Of a DNA stretch of 64,000 nt, positions 44,361 to 54,611 are shown in pieces. Within the stretch, counting starts at the first letter, position 1, and every line of letters starts with the position of its first letter. The notes beneath the pieces were generated by a model, which did no database searches, had not been told where the DNA came from, and saw nothing but the letters and a program-made list of their open reading frames with translations. The stretch spans positions 1,240,001-1,304,000 of the forward strand of contig JAKUDP010000001.1 of assembly GCA_022570795.1 (NCBI GenBank). Reading direction: 5' to 3'. The translations under genes and the position numbers were made by a program. The DNA is from Sphaerulina vaccinii (Eukaryota; Ascomycota; Dothideomycetes; Mycosphaerellales; Mycosphaerellaceae).

Positions 44361-44885
44361 ATAACTCGAAGAAGAGTCTATAATAACTTCTAAAAAGTTC
44401 TATTTATAGTAGTAACTCGAGAAGAGTTTATAATAACTTCTAAGAAGTTCTATTTATAGTAGTAACTTAAGAAGAGTCTATAATAACTTCTAAAAAGTTC
44501 TATTTATAGTAGTAACTAGAGAAGAGTTTATAATAACTTCTAAAAAGTTCTATTTATAGTAGTAACTTAAAAAGAGTTTATAATAACTTCGAGAAGTTCT
44601 ATTTATAGTAGTAACTCGAGAAGAGTTTATAATAACTTCTAAAAAGTTCTATTTATAGTAGTAACTTAAGAAGAGTTTATAATAACTTCTAAAAAGTTCT
44701 ATTTATAGTAGTAACTAAAGAAGAGTTTATAATAACTTCGAGAAGTTCTATTTATAGTAGTAACTCGAAAAGAGTTTATAATAACTTTAAGAAGTTCTAT
44801 TTATAGTAGTAACTCGAGAAGAGTTTATAATAACTTCTAAAAAGTTTTATTTATAGTAGTAACTTAAGAAGAGTTTATAATATTA
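44361..44885. repeat. Minisatellite, ~48-50-bp unit, about 10-11 copies
   Basis: The unit contains AGTAACTCGAGAAGAG, TTTATAATAACTTC and TAGAAGTTCTATTTATAG-like blocks. Starts fall at 44361, 44411, 44461, 44511, 44561, ~44609 and onward to ~44858. Copies differ mainly by single transitions and a 2-bp deletion. Two imperfect palindromes sit in each unit (ACTCGAGAAGAGT and AACTTCGAGAAGTT). It lies between the gypsy 5' LTR and its coding region. Confidence 0.85.
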
Positions 44886-44913
44886 ATTCTATTAGAAAAG
44901 AAATATTAGATAA

Positions 44914-45077
44914 TATAATAAATTAAATATAGTAGTCTATAGTACCTAATACTTTAGATTAAAAATCTAAAATTAAAAAAAAAAAAAAAGTCTAACTTCT
45001 AATTTTTTAAAAAATAAAAAAATATTTTAAAATTAGTTATTCTTAGTAAAGCTAACTTGTAGGCCTAGCCTATAATA
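44914..45077 (-). repeat. Gypsy 5' LTR
   Basis: 164 bp, matching 39231-39394; includes a poly-A run near 44976-44989. Confidence 0.85.
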
Positions 45078-45082
45078 GCTAC

Positions 45083-45951
45083 TATATAAAGAACTATAAA
45101 GAAAGAAATAAAGTTAACTAAGAGTTTAATATAATAACTCTAGTTAATATATACTAGAAATATAAAAATATTATCTTAAAATCTATCTAGTAGAAAACCT
45201 AAAAAACTACTATACTATAGTTTCTTATTATAGTAAGTTAGAAAAAAAGAAACTTTCTAAGAAGTTATCTAGTAGAATACTTATAAAAATACTTTAATTT
45301 TAAAAAGGTATTTTAAAAATACTATAGAAAATAAATAGATATTTTAGAATTTCTATACTAGAAGATACTAAAAAAAAAAGGAAAAAATTAGAAAAAGGCT
45401 CTTTTATCTCTAGCTTTTTAAAAGCTTTAGTAGTAGTATTATTAGTATAATACTTAGTAAGGTATAGCTACTTTCTAAGATATATTTTCTTTATTTATTT
45501 TTTAGATAGCTTCTACTAGTCTCGAGAAAGATATTAAAAAATTTCTATTTTTTTCTTTTCTAAGAACTTAATATTATAATAAAACTTTTTCTAAATAGAA
45601 TAGAGCTTTTTCTACTAGATAAAAGCTAGAGAAATATTATAGAAACTATAATTATAGTTAATATACTCTAAATATTTCGAGAAGTAAAGACTAATAATAT
45701 ACTAAGAATAAGCTTTACTAGGCGCAAGTTTTATAAACTAATAGTTTATATAAAAAGCTATTTTAATACTAGATATTTCGATATTAGTAATAAAGTTTTT
45801 ATAATAAAAAGTAGATTTACTTTTATATCTAGATTAATAAAAGAAAGTAGTTAATAAAAAAGTTAAAAAAAATATTATTATAAAATAATAATAGAAGAAA
45901 TTTTAGTTACTAAGTAAGCTTTAGAACAAAGCTAGGCTAGATAGAGAATAG
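45083..45951 (+). other. Right internal part of the gag-only LTR element
   Basis: Continuation of the element after the gypsy insertion. RIP-mutated; the plus frame is Lys/Tyr-rich with TAG/TAA interruptions and no recognisable pol motif. It ends in a purine-rich tract before the right LTR. Confidence 0.45.
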
Positions 45952-46322
45952 TATTATAGTTCTAATATAGAGTAATAATAACTATTTACTTAAAATATAT
46001 AAGTAGATAGAAAATTTATAAAAAAGCTATTTATATTAAAAAAATTAGAGTAATTAAAATTAAGATAATTAAAGTAATTAAAATAATTAAAGTAATTAAA
46101 GTAATTAAAATAATTAAAGTAATTAGAAAATAGTAACTCTAAAATATAAAGCTATAAGTATATAGATAATACTCTCTAACTAGTAGATAGAAGCTTTATA
46201 CTTAACTTATTCGAAGTATCTAATATATACTATTTAGATTTACTACCTTTAGAAGCTAGAAGATATTACTATAAAGGAATATACTCTATTACTCTAATAA
46301 TAACAAAGTAGGTTCTAATAGC
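45952..46322 (+). repeat. Right LTR of the gag-only element
   Basis: 371 bp; 27 bp longer than the left copy, mainly through extra units of the GTAATTAAA-type array near 46050-46130. Confidence 0.62.
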
Positions 46323-46540
46323 TAGATAGACTACCTTATAGAAGCGTTTATAGCTAAAAGCGTCTACTATTATAGCTAATAAGCTCTTAAAGAATTAGTA
46401 ATATAGAAAGTTTATAAATATAATTATAGTAGAATAGCTCGTAGAAGTAGTAGACTACGAAAGTAATAATAAGGCTATAGAGCTTAATAGTAATAGTAAA
46501 GTAATAGATCCTCTTTCTTAGTAGACCTATATAGTAGCTA
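46323..46540 (+). pseudogene. hAT transposase, C-terminal dimerisation part (RIP-destroyed)
   Basis: Plus frame: AR-TTL-KRL-LKASTIIANKLLKN-, where '-' is TAG/TAA. This matches the hAT C-terminal pattern of R.T..W.R..L....I.A...LK.W, with Trp lost to stop, followed by an acidic tail. It is the continuation of the frame broken at 37991. The SIPAMSAE..RVFS segment expected just before it is missing or lies within the adjacent repeat. Confidence 0.65.
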
Positions 46541-46629
46541 TTACGTAGTACTCAGACTGAGTACTCAAACTCAACTCATTATTGAGTTACTCAATCATTA
46601 AGTTTGAGTTCACCTCAAAAAACTCGAGT

Positions 46630-46650
46630 ACTCAGAACTCAAAATCTATG
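46630..46650 (-). repeat. Right terminal inverted repeat of the hAT element
   Basis: Perfect 21-bp inverted match to 28774-28794. The preceding ~90 bp (from about 46541) are rich in ACTCAA/TTGAGT and retain CA/TG. Confidence 0.85.
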
Positions 46651-46658
46651 CTTGTGTT
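46651..46658. repeat. Right 8-bp target-site duplication (CTTGTGTT)
   Basis: Identical to 28766-28773. Confidence 0.85.
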
Positions 46659-47312
46659 TCAGCTTCCAAGCTGTGTAACTATTTACTGGCTTGGCACTAT
46701 ACAACTGATATGATGATGCAGACATCCTGCGGCTGTTGCTGTCGTTGCGCAAGGTGTGCGACCTGTGTAGACGGCTGCCACATGCTGCGTTCGCACATCG
46801 TTCGTTTTGTGGAAGGATGTGCTGGCACTGATAAGGTTGCCAGCCGGGAACTGAACGAGATCCTTCGACTCATGAGGTGCTTGACTTTCGCTATTCGCGG
46901 ACTTTTCTACACAGGTACCAGCCCCACGGCAGTCGGTTTCTGGTCAAGCCGACTTAACTCTGCAGATTTCTAGCAGGTTACAGCTGCGTGCAGTGACACC
47001 GACCAAGTTTGAACCCTGCCCGAACATCAGCGTAGCCAGGATGTTGCATTGTGTAGTTCTAACAACCATGACCCATCGGACATTTTATTCAGGAAAGAAG
47101 CTTATCAAGTTCAACAGCACGGATATCTGCCGCACCAATGCCTCAACAGCAATGCCGGACAATAATGGGGAACCGCTGTCTACACTGCAGATCTGCACAG
47201 GTCAACCTAGATGATGGCCGGTGGCATAACATCAGTACGACATGAGCTCGTTATAAAACATTAGCAACGCTCTCTTCGATCAAATCTGCTCTACACTTCA
47301 CCATCAGCAGTC
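46659..47312. promoter_or_regulatory. Intergenic; promoter of the NTF2-like gene
   Basis: Normal composition resumes immediately after the TSD. TATAAAA at 47252-47258, 61 bp before the start codon at 47313, is a plausible TATA box. A Cys-rich 87-codon frame (46710-46973) is not supported as a gene. Confidence 0.5.
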
Positions 47313-48032
47313 ATGCACACTCAACTCTTCTCACTCTTGGCTATCGGCTCGCTTGCCAGCAACAGCGTCACTGCGAAGTGCCTGACAGACCATGCTGCCA
47401 AACATGTAGCCGACAACTTCGCACACGTCTTCTCCAACTTCACCGAGGAGTTCGCAAACTCTACCTTCAGCGAGGACTTCTCAGATCAGACAGACAGTGT
47501 CGGATGGCTCATCAGCAATGGCACAGACTGCCCACACCCGCTTGGATCTGTGACCTTGAAGACGAGACGCGAGTTCCTGGATGCCCAAGAAACTCAGCCC
47601 AACTTACCGTTTATCATTGAGAACGTATGGCACGACTGCACAAACGTCTTCACACGCTGGAAGTTCGATATTAAGCCCCAGCAAGTGCAGGGCATTGCTG
47701 TTCTTGGTGAGTAATATCCAAGTACATATCTTTTGCTCAGAGTATCCAAGCTAACCTCAATGACAGGCACGACATGTAACGAAGGCGCCAACAAAGCCGA
47801 AGAACCTTACCTCATCCAACACGTCTACAGCGAGTTCAATACCGCAGGTCGCACCAGACCCAGACCCTCCTCAGACTATACAGCTAATACCTTGCAGGGC
47901 GCATTCCTGGTATTCCAAGGCGACTTTGTACCGACTCACTCTGCAGCTTGCACTACGAATCAGAAGCGTAGCGAAGGAGCAGGGTATCTGGCAGCTTGGA
48001 CTGCATTCGGACGTAAACTGGGACTGCAATAG
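47313..48032 (+). CDS. Secreted NTF2-like domain protein (219 aa)
   Basis: Two exons, 47313-47706 and 47767-48032, joined in frame; the 60-nt intron has GTGAGT, a CTAACC branch and CAG. Signal peptide MHTQLFSLLAIGSLASNSVTA, then KCLTDHAAKHVADNFAHVFSN. The family core follows: DFSDQTDSVGWLIS, FIIENVWHDCTNVFTRWKF and QVQGIAVLG. This is the common fungal secreted NTF2-like family; the fold resembles ketosteroid isomerase/SnoaL but catalytic function is generally unknown. It is the first gene to the right of the transposon island and shows no RIP-type damage. Confidence 0.85.
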
Positions 48033-48885
48033 ATCAGTAATCTCACCGAGAAACGACTTTCGCGAACGACTACTAGACGACAGTAAACATACATACATAA
48101 TGAAAACGAATGGAGATTATCATGCTTTTCGACTCGTGTCTGCCACCTCAGATTGGTTGTTAAACAAGTTCTGCCGTGTGAACTCGCCCCTTAGGGTTAC
48201 TGTGATATACTACTGGGACGACGATGAGGTACATATATCGGGGTCTAGAGTTGCCATTCGATGCTCCTCGTTGACATAACAATGCGTAAAAGGTTGTACT
48301 TCATTTGGCTCCGAACTCGAAGCACGATGTGGGAAAGAGCGAATTACCGGTGTTCTGGAAATGTCAATATTTCAGACTTGACACAAAGCCATAGATCAAA
48401 TGACTTGCATTTCCTTAGCCAGACTCGGGAGGTCGCGAAGGTCGCGTTCCACGACTCGGTATGGCATCAAGGACAGGTCAAATCGACGTGGAAGCTGTAG
48501 TAAACTATCCGAAGTGCTGTGTAAATAGTCAACAGGATGCCTTCTTCCTGGCATATATTTGTTAAGAGACGAACATTCGAGCCAATAGTCATGTGGTCTG
48601 CATACCTTTACAACGACAGCGGTCTATCTACACATCGAGCACCACCGCTAACAACACACATTAACAATCTGTTGCCATGAATGTCTCTTCCTCTCCTATC
48701 GGCGTACATCACAATGCCGCTCCCTCCACTTCGTTGCCGTCTCATGATGATGATGATGATGATGATGATGCTCAGGTAGTATAATGCACCACCAAACTCG
48801 GCCTCCTCACGCGAGGCGCACTCACTTGCCACCCACCTCTCTGCTCGTCCAGATACGGTCTCCTAATCATACTCCGCGGGAAATC
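48033..48885. other. Intergenic with an (ATG)9 microsatellite
   Basis: No gene supported. A trinucleotide run lies at 48744-48770. The region is the convergent 3' flank of the NTF2-like and Mvp1 genes. Confidence 0.5.
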
Positions 48886-51026
48886 CTACTCGGCCAACGG
48901 CATACTCTCCACAGCGTCTACCAACCCTCTCCAACAATCCGCTTGCAACTCAGCATACTTGACTCTTTCTTGCGCCCAATCTTGATGTAATCTGCTGACT
49001 CTCCATTGCGTACTCTGGAAATGCAAAATTTCGTCTCGAACGCATTCTTTGATGAACACGCCTCGTGCATGTTGGTTGACAATACTTTGTTTATCGGCCG
49101 TGATCGCATTGGCGACTTTATCCGCTTCTCCAGGTTTGGCTAAGTCGCCTTTCTGCTGGATTGTTTGAAGTTTGATCTCATTCTTTCGAATACGTTCTTC
49201 GAGGGCTGGGATATTGTCTTTCGCATATCGATCTCGTCGATCGAACATATCTCTGACACTCACGAGAGCGTCGCGGAGAGTCTTGAGGTCTTCGAGAACA
49301 CCTTGATCCCAGGCTTGCGATTCATCTGCGAGTAGCGATTGGGACGTTGAGATGTGTTTTGCTGTGCTGTTGATGCCTTCGTTCAGGAGAGGTACGTCGC
49401 TATTGTCGATGGCATAGGCATCATTGCTGACTTCTGTGACGCTGCTAAGGTTGAGTGAGAGACGACCGTACTCTGCTGCGAGACCTTCTTTACGCTTAAT
49501 AAGTCTTTCGACAAGGTTGCAGAGGTTGATGTATAGTTCGGCACTTCGGCGGACACCACCGCGGACGGTGTCGAATGTTTCGGCGAGGTTCTGTGGGAGA
49601 CTATCTTCAAGATCTCGTGGCAGGGAGCGGCCGACAAATTCTTCCTGAACACTAATGGTGGCTTGTTTTCGCCAGACCGCCAGTTCCTGAAGTACATGTT
49701 AGCGATGTTTCAGAGTATGAGAAGTGGACTTGCATCTACCGTTGGGACTGTTAGGAACATCACAACTAACTGCTCGTCTCGCAGCACAGGGTGGCGCACG
49801 AGGGCATTGGCAAACCGTACCAGCCCTCGTCTTCGCTTCTCCAGGAATGTGGTATCTGCGGCCAAATGGTTGCCATTGATCGCGACTCGCTTCGGTGGGA
49901 GCAAAGGTAGCTGGCGGAAAGGATAGCGCTTGTGCAAACAATCGAGCAGCCACACAAAGTCACTATATCTCCTAATGACCTTGCTGTTCCTCCTGATGGA
50001 TGCTACTTCGTAGTTGCGGTGCTGGAACATGAACATGCCTTCTTTCTCATCCAGAATATTGACAGTCACGTTCTCATCCGGTCCAGTGCTCGCACGTACT
50101 TGCTGTGGTCGACGAGCCACAGGCTTACTGGGCCCATTGCCATCATCTCCGAAGCCTGCACTACTCGGAGGTTCACTATCCCCACCAAAGTCTGCTCTCG
50201 TGCCAGAAGCGAATGTAGTGTTCGAAGCACCCCAGCTACCAGAAGTATCATTCGTTGGAGCAGAACCAGCAGCCTCATACCGCCCATTGGTGTCTGCAGG
50301 TTCCGTCGAGGTAGTCGTGAAGTTGCTCGTTGTCCTCTGCGCTCCAAAGCCGTTGCTACCATTCAAATGCTTGTGTCCTTTATGCATCTCCGGGCTTGCC
50401 CATGGATCACTGTCGAGTCCAAACGATGGTTTCCGCGCCGCACCTCGAGGTTGTTCAGAAGCAGCCTGCGCACCTCCTTGAGCCTCTACTACCGTCTCTG
50501 TCGGCGAGACTTCCGATGCCATCTTCTTCTGTTGCTGCTTCAGCTGAGGCAGCTTAGGAACAGGCAACTTCCTCCTCCTGTCGTCGACAGCGTCCAGTCC
50601 TAACTCTTCACCCTCCTGTGCAAGTCCAATGAGAGCGAATAGTACGTTGAACTCGCCTCTGCCTAGCTCTCCACTGCCAACAATACTCAAGATCTTGTCT
50701 TGATCCGCAGCTTCAATGCCACTATCTCTCAACAACTGCTTCGCGTCTTGCACCTTCCCGCCTCTTTGCAACTCGTCGAAAGTGTCAATGTATCGCTCTG
50801 GCACGTCTGCATCGGCCAACAACGACTTGACCAAGCTGCCACCCCGTTGCTTCTTGCCAACCGACCCCCACGGCGTATCGTTCTCGTCTCCGTCAGCGAA
50901 GATGGACGATGTATTGGCTGCTTTCTTGCGACTTGGCGTGGCGGGTTCGTCGTCGAAGAGAGAAGACTTCTGTCGAGTGTGCGATCGAGTCGGGGTGTTG
51001 TCGTCCTCGTCTCCAAAGAGAGACAT
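48886..51026 (-). CDS. MVP1: Sorting nexin Mvp1 (PX-BAR)
   Basis: Two exons, 695 aa: 49740-51026 and 48886-49686; a 53-nt phase-0 intron with a GCTAAC branch. The Met at 51026 (MSLFGDEDDNTPTRSHTRQ) is the typical start. An EH-like/N-terminal region (SLLADADVPERYIDTFDEL) and a disordered linker come first. The PX domain covers about residues 300-425, with NYEVASIRRNSKVIRRYSDF (the RRYSDF phosphoinositide-binding core) and LPPKRVAINGNHLA. The C-terminal BAR-like coiled-coil region starts ELAVWRKQATISVQEEFVG. Mvp1 acts on endosomes in retromer-independent recycling and vacuolar sorting. Confidence 0.93.
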
Positions 51027-51384
51027 TGTAAGAGGTCGAATATGCAAGGATCCGGTTTGGCGATAAGAGCTCTCTGCGCAACGGCCACACGCGCGCACAA
51101 ACGGGCGAGTGGGTACCACAACAACGTCTCCCGCTACAACAAGAAATGGGGAAGAATCAAGAGTGTCTGCAAGACGCAATGGATATGATAGGCGAGGGTA
51201 GCACAATTCGTCAGCCTAGACAGCAACGGATGCCAGAGACAAGATGTGGAAGCTGCAGCTCTGATCCATGGCGCAAGCACGTGTTGAATGGGCCATGAAC
51301 AGCATCATGCTCGTTAGCTAACAGTCGATGTCATACACCATACTCATGATATTCATTATTACTGTTCATGTCGATGTCTGTTGA
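51027..51384. other. Short intergenic region
   Basis: 358 bp between the Mvp1 start and the cullin stop; it should hold the Mvp1 promoter and the cullin 3' UTR. Nothing else seen. Confidence 0.45.
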
Positions 51385-54026
51385 CTACGCTACATAAGAG
51401 TACATATTCCCTTCTTCTCTCTCCATGTAGTCCTTCTCAATGAGTCTATCAATGTTCTTCTTGATATCAGCCACAGCGAGTACGCCTCTACTCATCGTCG
51501 CTTTGATGACCTCAGACACCAATTCTTGATGGCTGATGGTCTTGCGACTCTTCATGATTCTCACGACTGCGGCCTGACACTCGAAGTTGCGGTCTTCAGC
51601 GACACGTTCATGCGTCTCCTTGTTCTCTTGCTTCGTCTCTTTGAGTTGCACTTGATTGATCTTAACGCGATATTTGGGGTGTTCGAAGCTGGTGTTGATG
51701 GAGAATGTGTCTGTGTCGTTGATGTCTTTACCCTTGGGGTGTTTGCTTAGAGGTCGGAGTTTGGCGCATGCGAGGGATTGCAGTGTTCGCTTGACTTCAA
51801 TTTCGGCTGCGATGGTCAGTATATCATCATTGCCATCAGGAGATGCTGCACTTACGAAGGCCTGTCTCGGAAAGGATGTGCGAGTACGTGAGCTTCTCGT
51901 CATCTGCAAGCCCATTGAATAGCAGGAGCACGATAGCCTGGAAGCTCGAGACGACAAGCTCCTTACTCGCCTTGCCGAAGTTCGCCTTCATCTGACAATG
52001 CGCCAGAGCATGCTTCCAGTCCAGTTTCCTACCAGTATGCTTGCTCTTGTAGTGCAGCTCAAAGTCATTGATGGCTCTGGAGATATTCGCAGGTATCCGC
52101 ACAGCGATGTCCTTGTAAGTAGGCCACGCGGCAGCAGACAAGATGTTGACACTCAGATCAACATTCTTGCCCTTCTCATATCCTATCCTCTCCTCGATCC
52201 GTTGCTTGTACGATTGCATTTCTTCACGAGCCAGCTCGACGTCCTTGAACATCTGCTCCAAGTTCTGTGTGAAACCGCTGCCGCACTCAGTCTTCAAACG
52301 CGCAAGCATACTACGCTCGGCATCTGCGGAAGCACTTCGTCCCATGAGTAAACGTCGAGCGAGATCTTTCTTGTAGAAGGCCTCAAAGACGGCTTTTCCA
52401 TGTACGAAACGGAAGAGGTCGAGCACTTGATCAAGCTGAATGTTGATTTCGGCGTCTTCGTCCACTTCCAAATCATCATTGTCCTCTTCTGCTCCAGCGC
52501 TGACAGTAGGCACAAGTTCTGTGATGCTCGACGATCGTCGCGCTGAAAGCACTTGTGGGATTGCTTTGGAACCACCACGTAAGAGCTGGTCGACGTACTT
52601 TGCAATCATCTCGCCAACCTTGGTGTTGTCGGTTCCCCATGTCGCGTCGCCCTTCTTGGTCTTGTTCATGAAGACATCGAAGCTTTCTCGTAAGCCATGG
52701 CCTAGACTTTCGTCACGCTGAAAGGCTGTCTTCCACAGTTGGTCAAGACTCCGCTTGAGTGACAGAAGATTCACCACCATATCTTCCTCCTTGCCAAACA
52801 CGACACTGGTGCCAGCCTGGTCAACCCACTTGACGAAGGAAGGACGCAGCTTGTCCCCAAGTCTTCTCCGTGCCAGGAGAGAGTATAGTGCTGCCAGCTC
52901 CGAGGTAGCGTTCCTGTCGAGTAATGATGCAAGTGCCTCATAGTCTACCAGATCGGCTTCCTTCGTCTGTACAAGGTGATCTTCCAGTAAGCTCAACAAA
53001 TCTCTCCTCGTACTGCTGTCAAGGTCGAATTCTTCACACCGTCTCATTTCTTGAGCAATCAGTTCATCCGCCAGTGTCACATACTCAGATATGCTCTTCT
53101 CTGAAATCATGTTGTTGGACCACTCATCAACATAGCGCTGACTGACAGCCAGAAACCTCGGCTCAAATGATGTCGTGTATGTTTGTATGGCATGCAACAT
53201 GTCGACGGCTCTTCTGAATAGATCCTGATCTAGCTTCTGTGCTCGCGTGCGATCTGCCATTACAAGGTCACAAGCACCATCAACGATCTTGTCCTTCAGA
53301 CCATCGCTCCTGAACACTGTTTGTCGGAAGAGCTGTGATGTGTAGGAATCCAGAGTGGGCTTGCTCGAAGAGAGCAGATATGATCGATCTAGGAAGAAGA
53401 AGATAGCTCGGATGGTCGTCATCTGCTCCTTCCAGCGTGTCCATGCCGTTAGCACAGCTTTGAGTACTGTGACATTGTCTTCGCTAGCCCTCTCCAGCAG
53501 TCTATCGCGGACCTGCTGCTGAATGTGCAGTGTACAGCGCTTATCCAGTCTCGTGAACAGCGTTGATGCCCCTCCCTGTCTACACACATTCTCCACGCCT
53601 CGATAGAGATCCTCTTTGCTATAGCCATCGTGGCTGTCCTTGAGTATCAGACTGAGAGCTGCATCAACGTGTCCCCAGATCTTCTCCAAATATGCTTTGC
53701 TGTCCCATGTCGTGCTGGTCTTCAGGTTCTTGACTACGAGCTTCTTTGCCCCAGTGTGGGGATTCATGCCAGACTTGATGCTTAGTCTTCGTGTCTGAGA
53801 TGACATGGGCGAGGAGCCATTGGTTAGGTCCGCAACGCCGTTGCTGGAACTCTGGGGTGTCCTCGAGCCAAAGGAGTACATGTCGGTGGCGGCAAGTGAT
53901 CTGGTCGTCGATGTGGAAGTGGGTGTCTGAGGCTGATCGGCTTTCTGGCGTTTACTGCGAGGAGACTGGGTGGCGTGTGTATGAATATGCGGCTTCTGAT
54001 GAGACGAGAAGAGCGAGCTGATGGTG

Positions 54027-54058
<32 letters not shown>

Positions 54059-54169
54059 CGATGCTGGGTCGTCTGCTCCAGCTGCTGTCTTCGATTGTGA
54101 TGATCGCTTGCGTTTGAGGTCGGTAGAGGAAGAAGACGTCTCGCTGGGGACGTTCGACGATCGTTTCAT
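51385..54169 (-). CDS. Cullin-4-type scaffold of CRL ubiquitin ligase
   Basis: Two exons, 911 aa: 51856-54169 and 51385-51806, with a 49-nt intron (GTAAGT, ATACTGAC, CAG). A disordered N-terminus with a 9-Gln run (CAG repeat at about 54028-54057) and a basic patch precedes the cullin repeats (WGHVDAALSLILKDSHDGYSKEDLY). The cullin homology domain includes FYKKDLARRLLMGRSASADAER, MLARLKTECGSGFTQNLEQMF and AWPTYKD. The neddylation site is IMKSRKTI, Lys857, in the C-terminal winged helix ending YSYVA. The N-terminal extension and overall match fit Cul4 better than Cul1 or Cul3. It nucleates DDB1-type ligases, with Roc1/Rbx1 bound at the C-terminal domain. Confidence 0.88.
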
Positions 54170-54611
54170 CTGGTTGAGTATCTCTTGCTCGTTACACTAC
54201 ATGACATGCTCTATCACATCACATAACATACTATCTGTCGACGTGGTACAGCGCTTAGTCCATATCGGCGATAAGACGGAGAGGTCAAACAAGCTCCCGA
54301 GGTGTCATCACCCATGTGGAACTTTCCTTCTCCTCCAAAACAACAACAACAAGAATTTAGGACCAGCAAGAGACTGTCGATACCTAACGTTAGCTCTATG
54401 GGGGCTGTGTTCGAAATAGCTCATGACTTAAGTGAAGGATACAGGACGTCGTGGTTGGCAGACTTGGCCTTGAGCCTGAACCACCCGAAGTCCACGATCC
54501 TTCGAACGAGCCCTTGCTTTGCATTTAGGACGACCATATACAAGATGTCTCTTATGTTACTGATCCGCTAACATCACAGCCCTTTACAAGTATCCTGGCT
54601 TCAGGACAAAC
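54170..54611. other. Divergent promoter region, cullin / SDR
   Basis: 442 bp between the two start codons. Contains a short AACAAC-type run near 54338. No gene. Confidence 0.45.

Larger units (their letters stand above)
39231..45077 (-). mobile_element. Ty3/gypsy LTR retrotransposon, full-length but RIP-dead
   Basis: 5,847 bp with 164-bp LTRs (39231-39394, 44914-45077) that start TATAACGG/TATAATAA (originally TGTAACGG) and end TATAATA. The target duplication GCTAC lies at 39226-39230 and 45078-45082. Reverse transcriptase reads on the minus strand, so 44914-45077 is the 5' LTR. It is inserted inside the gag-only LTR element right after its zinc knuckle, so it is the younger of the two. A ~50-bp tandem repeat occupies its leader. 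Confidence 0.87.
37992..46322 (+). mobile_element. Short gag-only LTR retroelement (probably non-autonomous), itself interrupted
   Basis: Direct repeats 37992-38335 and 45952-46322 begin TATTATAG (originally TGTTATAG) and end CTAATA(A/G)C, with TAGAT on both outer sides (37987-37991, 46323-46327). Between them, apart from the nested gypsy, only ~1.77 kb remains. Its left part encodes a plus-strand gag-like protein; I find no reverse transcriptase. A purine-rich GCTAGATAGAGAATAG (originally with more G) precedes the right repeat, like a polypurine tract. The LTR end is uncertain by 2 bp. An alternative is a 340-bp duplication of hAT sequence, because part of the right repeat can also be read as hAT C-terminal sequence. 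Confidence 0.6.
28774..46650 (+). mobile_element. hAT-superfamily DNA transposon, RIP-mutated, carrying nested LTR elements
   Basis: A 17,877-bp block bounded by inverted repeats (CATAGATTTTGAG...) and a perfect 8-bp direct duplication. Subterminal regions on both sides contain many ACTCAA/TTGAGT hexamers, resembling the subterminal motif arrays that hAT transposases bind. The interior has almost no CA/TG and no open frame of 60 codons on any strand, as expected after heavy CpA-to-TpA RIP. A degenerate hAT transposase lies on the plus strand (about 36060-37991, resuming at 46323). Subtracting the copia element (30116-35844) and the LTR element (37992-46322), each with its TSD, leaves about 3.8 kb, a normal size for an autonomous hAT. 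Confidence 0.85.

Noticed and set aside
28774..46650. A Starship-type giant cargo element
   Set aside because: No tyrosine-recombinase (DUF3435-like) captain and no intact cargo genes are visible. The ends are inverted repeats with an 8-bp duplication, which fits hAT.
46710..46973. 87-codon Cys-rich open frame right after the transposon island
   Set aside because: No signal peptide, no domain, no splice partner. Cys content comes from a short TGC-rich stretch.
48608..48832. Minus-strand frame with a poly-Ile run
   Set aside because: Produced by the (ATG)9 microsatellite; no other coding evidence.
54021..54070. Poly-Cys frame on the plus strand
   Set aside because: It is the reverse of the CAG repeat encoding poly-Gln in the cullin N-terminus.
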